Assembly (NCBI GenBank): GCA_050049805.1 | Contig: JASFVN010000001.1 | Span: forward strand, 16,469-80,468 | Direction: 5' to 3' | Length of the DNA: 64,000 nt | Origin: JABDNZ01 sp050049805 | GTDB taxonomy: Bacteria > Gemmatimonadota > Gemmatimonadetes > Longimicrobiales > Gaopeijiaceae | Part shown: piece by piece, positions 44,446 to 51,949 of the stretch | How positions within the stretch are numbered: the stretch's first letter is position 1 | Layout of the letters: each line of letters starts with the position of its first letter | The notes under the pieces: generated by a model | Seen by the model: the letters and a program-made list of their open reading frames with translations, nothing else | What the model was told of the DNA's origin: nothing | Database searches by the model: none | Program-made: the position numbers and the translations under genes

Positions 44446-44880
44446 ATGACGGGAGAGGCAGGTCAGCGAATCCAGGTTGTTCTCCGGTGGATCCAGATCT
44501 TGGACAAGTTGGAACCCTTCTATAAGGAGACGGGGGAGTTCGTCTTCCGGTCCAAGGTCGAAAGTGGCGGGAAAGTGGACGAGACCCGCTTTCCGGAGGA
44601 AGGATACTATGCCATCTCGGACAAACCGGGATGGAATCGCCTGGAGAAACTGAACAAAATACTGTTCGAGGGTGTCCCCGGCGAAAACCTGGTTGTGGAG
44701 CTGATGGGAGAGGAGTTGGATCAGTTCTCCGCCAACGACCCTCTGGATCATTACAGGAGGGAGTTTTCCGGAGATCCAACAAGCTGGGTGGGTCACTATG
44801 AGCCCGTGGACGAGGGCTCGACCGATCCGGAAAACATGTCGAACTGGAGGGTTTGTTTCGACATTCGGGCGGTGGACTGA
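44446..44880 (+). CDS. Conserved hypothetical protein, C2-like beta-sandwich
   Basis: A 144-residue soluble acidic protein. It starts IQVVLRWIQILDKLEPFY and continues GEFVFRSKV and FEGVPGENLVVELMGEELD, ending HYEPVDEG then WRVCFDIRAV. The alternating strand pattern with acidic loops reminds me of C2-type beta-sandwiches; this is an impression, not a match. It is a single gene followed by a strong terminator. Confidence 0.75.
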   Translation: MTGEAGQRIQVVLRWIQILDKLEPFYKETGEFVFRSKVESGGKVDETRFPEEGYYAISDKPGWNRLEKLNKILFEGVPGENLVVELMGEELDQFSANDPLDHYRREFSGDPTSWVGHYEPVDEGSTDPENMSNWRVCFDIRAVD

Positions 44881-44930
44881 TTCCGGACGGACCGCTCCAA
44901 CACAGATCGAAAATACGAGCCCAACGAGGG

Positions 44931-44961
44931 ACCTCGGAGGCGCCTGCCTCCGAGGTCTTTC
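44931..44961 (+). terminator. Intrinsic terminator
   Basis: A perfect 11-bp stem (44931-44941 with 44946-44956, loop GCCT) followed by CTTTCTATTCT. It ends the preceding small gene and insulates the sigma factor cassette downstream. Confidence 0.9.
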
Positions 44962-45023
44962 TATTCTACCTCCAAGTGTCTGACACGAGCGATGTCACAC
45001 TGGACCTCCTCCAGTCGTTTTGA

Positions 45024-45590
45024 ATGCACGAGGCCTCGGAAGCGAGGAGGGGTGGCCGGGGCATCCGAGACCAACAGCCCCGAGGCCCGGTGAATTTCGA
45101 CGCCCTATTCGACGCCGTGTACCCTTCCCTCTTCCGGTATTGTAACCGGCTGACGGGAGATCCGGACCAGGCGGAAGATCTGGCCCAGGAAGCCTTTTTC
45201 CGACTTCTGGACCGGGGCACCAAGGGAACGGAAGCAGGCCTCCGTTCGTGGCTCTTCATGGTGGCCACGAATCTGGTGAGGGACCGATCGCGGACCCGCG
45301 AAACGAGGAGACGGATCCTCTCAGGTTTCCCGCCTCCTGAAACGATTCCGGGACCCGATCATGATCTGGAAAAAGCCGAGGACATCCGGCGGGTGCGGAA
45401 AGCCTTGGAAGTGCTGAACCCGAGGGATCGAGAAATGCTTCTCCTTCGGCAGGAGGGTTTCAGCTACCGGGAAATCGCCGAAGTCGCCGGCGTTTCACAC
45501 CGGTCGGTAGGAACGATCCTGGCCCGGGCTCTACAGCGGTTTGCGGCGGAAGTGTCCAAAGAGGAAGATGGGAATGGAACATCCCGATAG
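45024..45590 (+). CDS. ECF-type RNA polymerase sigma factor
   Basis: A 188-residue sigma-70 family factor with regions 2 and 4 only. Region 2 spans FDALFDAVYPSLFRY to LRSWLFMVATNLVRDRSR (with DQAEDLAQEAFFRLL), and region 4 spans LNPRDREMLLLRQEGFSYREIAEV to HRSVGTILARALQRF. It should redirect RNA polymerase to a small regulon, likely including the TonB receptor downstream. A GTG at 45090 (VNFDALF) with GAGG upstream is a possible later start. The region before it has an inverted repeat GTGTC-T-GACAC at 44976-44986. Confidence 0.95.
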   Translation: MHEASEARRGGRGIRDQQPRGPVNFDALFDAVYPSLFRYCNRLTGDPDQAEDLAQEAFFRLLDRGTKGTEAGLRSWLFMVATNLVRDRSRTRETRRRILSGFPPPETIPGPDHDLEKAEDIRRVRKALEVLNPRDREMLLLRQEGFSYREIAEVAGVSHRSVGTILARALQRFAAEVSKEEDGNGTSR

Positions 45591-46401
45591 CGGTTCGCTT
45601 CAATCCATGCTCGACGGTGAGTTGGCCACCTCCGCCGTCGAAGAAATCAGGTCTCACGTGCAGAGCTGTGAGCGGTGCCGGTCCCTGGTATCCGCCCTGG
45701 AGGGAGCCTCGGTGGAAACGGCCACGGCCCTCCGTCTTCTCGACGTGGAGCCGGACCTATCGGCGGCCAAAGTGAGCGTCCGGTCCAAGGGGGAGGAGAG
45801 ACCAGCCAGTGACTCCTTTTTCCATACCTGGTCTCTGCCCAAGGCCGCTTCCATCGCCCTTTTGCTGACGGGAGCGGCCGTTACCGCCCTGCCAGGTTCG
45901 CCTGTTCGACGGTGGATGGCCGAGGGTTGGCAAGCTCTTACCGGATCTTCCGAGCTCGCGGACCATGAAAGAAATCCGGACGCGATATCGGAAGACCCGA
46001 CCATTTCCCTCCCGGATCAGGCCACCCCGGAAACAGGAGCTGGCATTTCCGCCTCCGCCGAGGCAGTGGAGATCTGGATCCATGGCCTCTCCCAGGAGGC
46101 CGATCTCCGTGTGCTCTGGACCGATGGGGAGGAGGCATGGGTCTACGCCGGAGAGGGAACCCGGTACACCAGCACGGCGAGTCGATTGGAAGCCTTCGAT
46201 CCCCCGGGGACGGTGAGGGTTGAGATTCCGCGAACGGTCCGTCGGGTCGTGCTGGGCCTGGACGGGGAGATTCTCCTGAGGAAGTCCGGGGGGGAACTGG
46301 AAATCCTGGGCCCGGTTCAGGAAAGGTCCCCGTCGGAGATCCGGTTTGAACCAGGCCCGGGCTCGAACGGCGGCGCGACTCAGGGTGTATCCAATCCATG
46401 A
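45574..46401 (+). CDS. Anti-sigma factor with zinc-binding domain
   Basis: A 275-residue transmembrane regulator. Residues 1-40 form a zinc anti-sigma domain with H-x3-C-x2-C in HVQSCERCRSL; one membrane helix follows near residue 100 (AASIALLLTGAAVTAL), and the periplasmic part includes a beta-rich domain (VEIWIHGLSQEADLRVLW to EIPRTVRRVVLGLDGE). It should hold the sigma factor until a signal from outside releases it. It overlaps the sigma gene by 17 bases and the receptor gene by four. Confidence 0.88.
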   Translation: MEHPDSGSLQSMLDGELATSAVEEIRSHVQSCERCRSLVSALEGASVETATALRLLDVEPDLSAAKVSVRSKGEERPASDSFFHTWSLPKAASIALLLTGAAVTALPGSPVRRWMAEGWQALTGSSELADHERNPDAISEDPTISLPDQATPETGAGISASAEAVEIWIHGLSQEADLRVLWTDGEEAWVYAGEGTRYTSTASRLEAFDPPGTVRVEIPRTVRRVVLGLDGEILLRKSGGELEILGPVQERSPSEIRFEPGPGSNGGATQGVSNP

Positions 46402-48794
46402 GGATCCATCGTCGCCCGGAAGTGGTTTTGTCGAACCGATGCAGCCGGCGCCTACTGACCCTGGCTGGCCTATTCTCTACTCTCCTCTGCGCTCCGGTGC
46501 TGGGAAGCGGTCAAGTAACAACCCCTCCCGGGCAGGAAACCGGCTCGGTCTACGGCACCATCTACGGTCAACGTGGAATCCTGGCCCGGCCTCTCGCCAA
46601 CGCCATCGTCCATCTATCCTCCGGATCGAAACACGTCACGGGATCCACGGACTCCAGAGGCCGCTATTCCCTGGTAGGCCTGGCAGCCGGTCAGTGGCGG
46701 ATTCGAGCCGCACACGTCGGGTATCGATCCATGGCGGTGGGCGTCCAGGTCCCGCCCGGGGGGGCCGTAGCCCTGGATCTCTCCCTCGGTTGGGAACCCG
46801 TGAGGCTCCCGGCCATCGTCGTGGAGGCAGACCCGGTGCATCCCTTGCGGCCCAGCTCACCGGCGCCGGCGGTAGAACTTGGAGAGGTGGCCATCCGGGC
46901 CCTGGAGGGCACCTCTGGCATGGCCGAAGGAGGCTTGGCCCAGGTTGCCAGGAGTATCCCGGGAAACGACCCCTCCGACCCTCAGGACGTCCTCCTCATG
47001 AGGGGTTCGGCAGCGGATCTCAAGTTGGTCCTCCTGGACGGCGCTCCAGTTTATACGCCTTTCCACATGGCGGGCCTCGTAGAGAGCTTCGAACCACGAA
47101 GCCTGAACCGGGCGTCGCTGTTTCTGGGCGGAGCTCCGGCCAGATACGACGGTGGGCTCTCTTATATCCTCGATCTCCAGGGCAGGGCCGCTGAGCGGGA
47201 AAGGCTTCAGGGAAACGCCTCCATGGACCTCTTGACCGGCCGACTCCTCCTGGAGGGACCCCTCAACTCTTCCACGGGATTCCTGGTGGCCGGGCGGGCG
47301 ATTCACAACCTGGGGGCGCCACTCCTGGGCCAGGGTTCCTCTCCCTACGGATTCGGGGACCTCCTCTCCCGGATGGAGTGGACTGGATCCGAGGGCAAAA
47401 GGGCATACATCACCGGGTTTTGGAATCGGGAATCCATCCTTCTCGACCTTTCCGACGACGCCGACGAGGCCCTGACGCAGGAAGGCGAATTGGGAAACGA
47501 CGGGATCTTCGGCGCCCCGCCGGCGGGAGACGGTGCCAGGTGGGGAAATCGGGCGCTGGCTGCCGGGTACCTCGGCCGGATGGGCGCCACACGGGTCGAG
47601 CTACGCTTCGCGGCAAGTCGATACCAAGCCGAGCTTCCTTTGGGGGACAGTATCCCCCTCTTCGCTCAGAGCCGCTCTGATCGGCTCCGGCTCACCGCCG
47701 ATTTCAGCCGGTCCGCAGGCCCTGGCATTCTCCGATTCGGAGCGACGCTGGACCGGGTGAACTCAGCCTACTCCGCCCTCTCCCTGGACACCCTGAGGGT
47801 GGGCCAGAAAAACCGGGTGGATCTGGATGGCGTCACCGGAGGGGTCTACATGGAGGTGACACGGCCTCTCTCGGAAAACGTGAGTCTCCGGGCCGGAGGG
47901 CGCTTGGACCGGTTCCAGGGAGATGAGGGGGTACGTCTCGCTCCGCGCCTCTCCCTGAAGTGGATGCTTACCGATGATGCCGCCCTTACCCTGGCCGGAG
48001 GGAGGTATCACCAGTATTCCAATGTCGCTCCTGGCCAGCTCGAAAAGAACCTGGGTCCCGGCCCCCCCGGCGAAGCTTACGATGAACCCGTTCCCCTGGA
48101 GCTCTCTGTGGGCTCCGCCGACCACCTGGTGGTGTCCCTGGATCAGATCCTGGCCCCGGAGCTCCGTCTGGGGTTGGAAGGTTTCGTCAAGAAGTTCTCG
48201 GGGGTCGCGGGCTCGGCCGAAAACTCGCTGAACGCGTCGGGTGTGGACCTGCGGGTCGCCAGGGAGGGTCCCCGGACCTCGGGCTGGCTCGGCTACACCC
48301 TCACATGGTTCTGGGCCTCCGACGGTCCACTGGCAACGGTCAGCTCCCCCTTCTCCGGACGGCATCTCCTGAGCGCCGGGCTCACCACCTCCCTTTCCGA
48401 ACGGGCCGGGATCAGCCTTCTGGCCAGCTATGGGGACGGGCTTCCCTATACGTCGGTACCGGTCTTCGGTGAGGGCCAACAGGCCCCCGCCTTGGATGCC
48501 TCCGATGCAAGCGCGGCCGTGAACCTCCGGGGGGACCAGGTCCTGAATGAAGCCCCGGATCTAACGGTGGGCCCCGACGAAGGCTTCCTGCGACTGGAGG
48601 TTGAGCTCTTCGGCAGCTGGTCTCCCACTTTGTCAGGGAGAACCATGGAACTCAGGCCCTATCTTCGCATCCTGAACGCCCTCAACCGACGGGATGCCCT
48701 CTTCTACCACTTCGAGCCCTGGCGCTCGGACGGACCGGAGCCCCTGGCGGACCTCCCCCTCCTCCCCCTGGTGGGCCTGGAGTGGCGGTTCTAG
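46398..48794 (+). CDS. TonB-dependent outer-membrane receptor
   Basis: A 798-residue outer-membrane protein: signal peptide, a carboxypeptidase-regulatory-like domain at about residues 50-130 (VYGTIYGQRGILARPLANAI, STDSRGRYSLVGL), a plug domain (DVLLMRGSAADLKLVLLDGAP near residue 195) and a 22-strand-type beta-barrel ending in the terminal aromatic signal GLEWRF. No N-terminal signalling (STN) domain was seen, so it is not a classic FecA. Substrate unknown. ATGA overlap with the anti-sigma gene. Confidence 0.9.
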   Translation: MRIHRRPEVVLSNRCSRRLLTLAGLFSTLLCAPVLGSGQVTTPPGQETGSVYGTIYGQRGILARPLANAIVHLSSGSKHVTGSTDSRGRYSLVGLAAGQWRIRAAHVGYRSMAVGVQVPPGGAVALDLSLGWEPVRLPAIVVEADPVHPLRPSSPAPAVELGEVAIRALEGTSGMAEGGLAQVARSIPGNDPSDPQDVLLMRGSAADLKLVLLDGAPVYTPFHMAGLVESFEPRSLNRASLFLGGAPARYDGGLSYILDLQGRAAERERLQGNASMDLLTGRLLLEGPLNSSTGFLVAGRAIHNLGAPLLGQGSSPYGFGDLLSRMEWTGSEGKRAYITGFWNRESILLDLSDDADEALTQEGELGNDGIFGAPPAGDGARWGNRALAAGYLGRMGATRVELRFAASRYQAELPLGDSIPLFAQSRSDRLRLTADFSRSAGPGILRFGATLDRVNSAYSALSLDTLRVGQKNRVDLDGVTGGVYMEVTRPLSENVSLRAGGRLDRFQGDEGVRLAPRLSLKWMLTDDAALTLAGGRYHQYSNVAPGQLEKNLGPGPPGEAYDEPVPLELSVGSADHLVVSLDQILAPELRLGLEGFVKKFSGVAGSAENSLNASGVDLRVAREGPRTSGWLGYTLTWFWASDGPLATVSSPFSGRHLLSAGLTTSLSERAGISLLASYGDGLPYTSVPVFGEGQQAPALDASDASAAVNLRGDQVLNEAPDLTVGPDEGFLRLEVELFGSWSPTLSGRTMELRPYLRILNALNRRDALFYHFEPWRSDGPEPLADLPLLPLVGLEWRF

Positions 48795-48942
48795 AGGCCC
48801 CTTTCCCGGGCCGGGCCGCCAGCCGCTGCAGAAAGTACTTTCCCACCGTCACAGGCACGGCTCCCCAAACGTTATCTGATCAGAAAAGCGCAACCCACTG
48901 GCCGCGCGATTCCTTCAACCGATCACCCTTTCGGAGGATTCC

Positions 48943-50205
48943 ATGAGCAGGGTCAGCTCGTGTTTCCAAACCACGGTTTTGGCTTCCCTCTGCACCCTGG
49001 CCTGGGCCTGCAGCGACGGTTCACCCACCGGACCGGTCCAGGAGATTCCGGGCCTTCCCCGGTCCCTCTCACTGAACGAGGAACTGGTCGTCTCAGCCGG
49101 GAATGATTTCGCTTTCCGGTTCCTCGACCAGGTATACCGGACTGCCCCCGACTCCAACCTGTTTCTGGCGCCTCTGAGTGCCTCCATGGCCCTGGGCATG
49201 ACCATGAACGGAGCTGCCGAAAGCACCTATGACGAAATGCGGAACACCCTGGGTTTCGGAAGCATGACCCTGGAGCAGATCAACCAGGGCTACAGAGACC
49301 TCATTGACCTGCTCCTGACTCTGGATCCCTCGGTAGAGATGGGCATCGGGAACTCCATCTGGTACCGGGAGGGTTTTCCGGTCCGGACGGACTTTCTGGA
49401 TCGAACCAGGAGCTTCTTCGACGCCGAGATCAGCGCCCTGGATTTCTCCGACCCCGGGGCGGCGGACATCATCAATGCGTGGGTCAGGGGTGAGACCAAT
49501 GGGAAGATCCAGGGAATCGTGGACCCGCCCATTCATCCGCTCACGGTGATGTTTCTCATCAACGCCATCTACTTCAAGGGCGATTGGACCCACCGTTTCC
49601 CCAAGGACAAGACGGTTCAGGCCACCTTCTCGGGCCTGAACGGCGTGAGTGGCCCGGTGCCCCTCATGGAGTTGAGAGACACTCTCCTCTACGCCGAAAC
49701 CGACAGCTATCAGGCCGTGGACCTCCCCTACGGTGGCAAGGCCTTCTCCATGACGGTCCTTCTCCCCAAAGCCGGCGCCTCCATCCAGGAGCTGGTGGCC
49801 AGCCTGAACCCGAGCGGATGGAACCAGATCGTCGGCGGACTGACCAGGAAGGAAGGCACCGTCTATCTGCCACGATTTCGAATGGAATGGGAGCGGGAGC
49901 TGAATGACGACCTGAAGGCCATGGGGATGGTGGTCCCCTTCGGCGGCGGGGCCAACTTCAGCGGCCTCTCGGACGAGGCGCTGCAGCGGGGTCTCTACAT
50001 CAGCAAGGTGAAGCAGAAGACCTACGTCGACGTGAACGAGGAAGGCACGGAGGCAGCTGGCGTCACCTCTGTCGAGATCCGGGAATTCGTCAACCCCGAC
50101 CACTTCGTGGTTCGGGCCGACCGGCCCTTCCTCTTCCTCATCCGGGAGCGGTTCTCCCAGACCATCCTCTTCGCCGGGGTGCTGGTGGAGCCACCCGGGG
50201 TGTAG
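48943..50205 (+). CDS. Serpin (serine protease inhibitor) lipoprotein
   Basis: A 420-residue protein with a lipoprotein leader (lipobox LAWAC, Cys23), followed by a full serpin fold: NLFLAPLSASMALGM near residue 70, FLINAIYFKGDW near 205, TVYLPRFRMEWE near 306 and PFLFLIRERFSQTILFAG near the end. The reactive loop hinge EEGTEAAGVTSVE begins at residue 366, and its small residues suggest an inhibitory serpin. By alignment to antitrypsin the cleaved bond would be Phe382-Val383, hinting at a chymotrypsin-like target. The next gene starts 10 bases later. Confidence 0.95.
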   Translation: MSRVSSCFQTTVLASLCTLAWACSDGSPTGPVQEIPGLPRSLSLNEELVVSAGNDFAFRFLDQVYRTAPDSNLFLAPLSASMALGMTMNGAAESTYDEMRNTLGFGSMTLEQINQGYRDLIDLLLTLDPSVEMGIGNSIWYREGFPVRTDFLDRTRSFFDAEISALDFSDPGAADIINAWVRGETNGKIQGIVDPPIHPLTVMFLINAIYFKGDWTHRFPKDKTVQATFSGLNGVSGPVPLMELRDTLLYAETDSYQAVDLPYGGKAFSMTVLLPKAGASIQELVASLNPSGWNQIVGGLTRKEGTVYLPRFRMEWERELNDDLKAMGMVVPFGGGANFSGLSDEALQRGLYISKVKQKTYVDVNEEGTEAAGVTSVEIREFVNPDHFVVRADRPFLFLIRERFSQTILFAGVLVEPPGV

Positions 50206-50215
50206 GGAGGCACTC

Positions 50216-51766
50216 GTGACGCTTCAAGAGGCATGGAAAGGACCGATCATGGCATTGATCCTATTTCTTTTGGCGGCATGCGCCCTGGCTCTTCCCTCGG
50301 AGGCTCAGGGTCAGCTGATCCCCATCAAGACGGTTCCCGTAGCCTCGGGAGACCAGTTCCTCCTCTTTCCAGCTCGAAACCTGGCCATGGGGGGCGTGGG
50401 CCTGGCCCTGCCAGACACCCTGGGAGACCCCTTTTCCAACCCGGCCACCGGTGGCCGAGTCGCCGAAACGATCTTCTTCGGGTCACCGACTTTCTACGGC
50501 ATCTCGAACCGAAACGGCTCCGGCCGGACCCTGCCCCTGGGGGCTCTCTTCACCTCCGGTCGCTGGTTTGGAGGAGGGTCTTTCACTCTCCAGGAGCTCA
50601 AAGGGGCCGACCGGGAGCGCACCTGGCCGCTCTTCGCCGTCCGGAATCCCTGGGACTCCTTTGCTTGGCCCATAGCCGAACCGGTCCAGAGCCTCTCGGA
50701 GCTCTCGGCCAGGAACCTCTATCTCTTCGGCATGCTAGGCTATCGCTTTCCCGACCAGGGGCTGTCGGTGGCCGTCGGTGGCTCCTACGCCGACCTGGAA
50801 GCCGTGGACGGCGTGGACCACCTCTACGCCCTGAGCCAGGAGATCAACCAGTCGGGGCATATATCCGACCTCAGGTTGGGGGTCCTCAAGGAATGGGATT
50901 CGGGGCAATCCATGGAGGCCGTCATCACCAGGAACAGGGTTCGGATGGAGCACGAGGTCACCTACCTCAATCTGGTATGGGAGCCCATTCCCCCGGACAC
51001 CTTTCCCGCACCTCAATGGCGAACCCGGGTGGAGGAGAATCTGGACCACACGGACACCTGGGGAGGTCGTCTGGCCTTCCGCCGACCATTGGGGACAAAC
51101 GGGTGGCAGGTGGGGTGGTCCCTCACGGCCAACGTCAAAGACCATCCCAAGATCCCCAACTACGAGATCCAGAATATCCCCAGGGACCCGGGTGAGACCC
51201 GGGCCTATGCCCTTGGCGCGGGAGTGGCAAAGACCCAGGGCCCGGCCAGGTTCGGTGTGGACGTGTTCCTGGAACCCATCCGAAGCGATACCTGGGCCGA
51301 TGCCGCCGCCGATACCACCGACGTCTACGGCCACACCATCTTGGCCGGCGAAAAGACGGTGGAGAATGAGTTCGTCTTCACCAACGCCCTCGTCCGGGCG
51401 GGCGCCTCCTGGGATTACAAGCTGCTCACCTTCAAGGGTGGTCTCCAGATTCACTCCATCTCCTACGAGTTGGAGCAGTTCGATCACATCCAGGTGCACA
51501 AGAGGACCCAGGACGAGGGTTGGATGGAGTGGACACCCAGCGTCGGAGTGAGCCTCCACCTCCAGGGAGTGACGGTACACTATGCCGGCCGAATCACCAC
51601 CGGCACCGGACGACCCGGGACCCGCTGGACCGACGCCCGGATGTTGGACTCGGGCGTGGGCCAAGCTCTTTCCAACGACTTCCTCCTGGCGCCACGCGGC
51701 CCACTGACCCTCCAGGACGCCAGGGTCACCACCCATCAGCTTTCCGTGGTGATCCCGGTGCGGTAA
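50216..51766 (+). CDS. Putative outer-membrane beta-barrel protein
   Basis: A 516-residue exported protein with a signal peptide (ILFLLAACALALPSEAQ). The mature part is rich in amphipathic strands, has the motif ARNLAMGGVGLALPD near residue 53 seen in FadL/PorV-like barrel proteins, and ends with an apparent final strand TTHQLSVVIPVR. No enzymatic motif. GTG start with GGGAGG eight bases upstream, 10 bases after the serpin stop, so the two are probably cotranscribed. Confidence 0.75.
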   Translation: MTLQEAWKGPIMALILFLLAACALALPSEAQGQLIPIKTVPVASGDQFLLFPARNLAMGGVGLALPDTLGDPFSNPATGGRVAETIFFGSPTFYGISNRNGSGRTLPLGALFTSGRWFGGGSFTLQELKGADRERTWPLFAVRNPWDSFAWPIAEPVQSLSELSARNLYLFGMLGYRFPDQGLSVAVGGSYADLEAVDGVDHLYALSQEINQSGHISDLRLGVLKEWDSGQSMEAVITRNRVRMEHEVTYLNLVWEPIPPDTFPAPQWRTRVEENLDHTDTWGGRLAFRRPLGTNGWQVGWSLTANVKDHPKIPNYEIQNIPRDPGETRAYALGAGVAKTQGPARFGVDVFLEPIRSDTWADAAADTTDVYGHTILAGEKTVENEFVFTNALVRAGASWDYKLLTFKGGLQIHSISYELEQFDHIQVHKRTQDEGWMEWTPSVGVSLHLQGVTVHYAGRITTGTGRPGTRWTDARMLDSGVGQALSNDFLLAPRGPLTLQDARVTTHQLSVVIPVR

Positions 51767-51949
51767 GGGGCCGACACCTCCGAACGGGATCGGCATGGGG
51801 GGCCTTTTCCGCAACCCCTTTCCCGAGAATGAGCCTGCCGGGGGCGGGCCCAGGAACCGGCTCGCCCCTCGTCCGTCGCCACGCTAGCTTGGGCTTCGAG
51901 CGCAGCCCCGAGCGGCTACGTGTTTCGACCTCATGCGATGGAGGCCCTC

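Noticed and set aside
44999..45015. Six-base hairpin directly before the sigma factor start
   Set aside because: The stem is too short to claim a regulatory role without comparative support.
49093..50103. A 336-codon frame opposite the serpin gene
   Set aside because: The serpin match on the plus strand is unambiguous and the antisense product has no recognisable domain.
51767..51949. Possible terminator after the outer-membrane protein gene
   Set aside because: Only short imperfect pairings were found and no T-run follows a stable stem.
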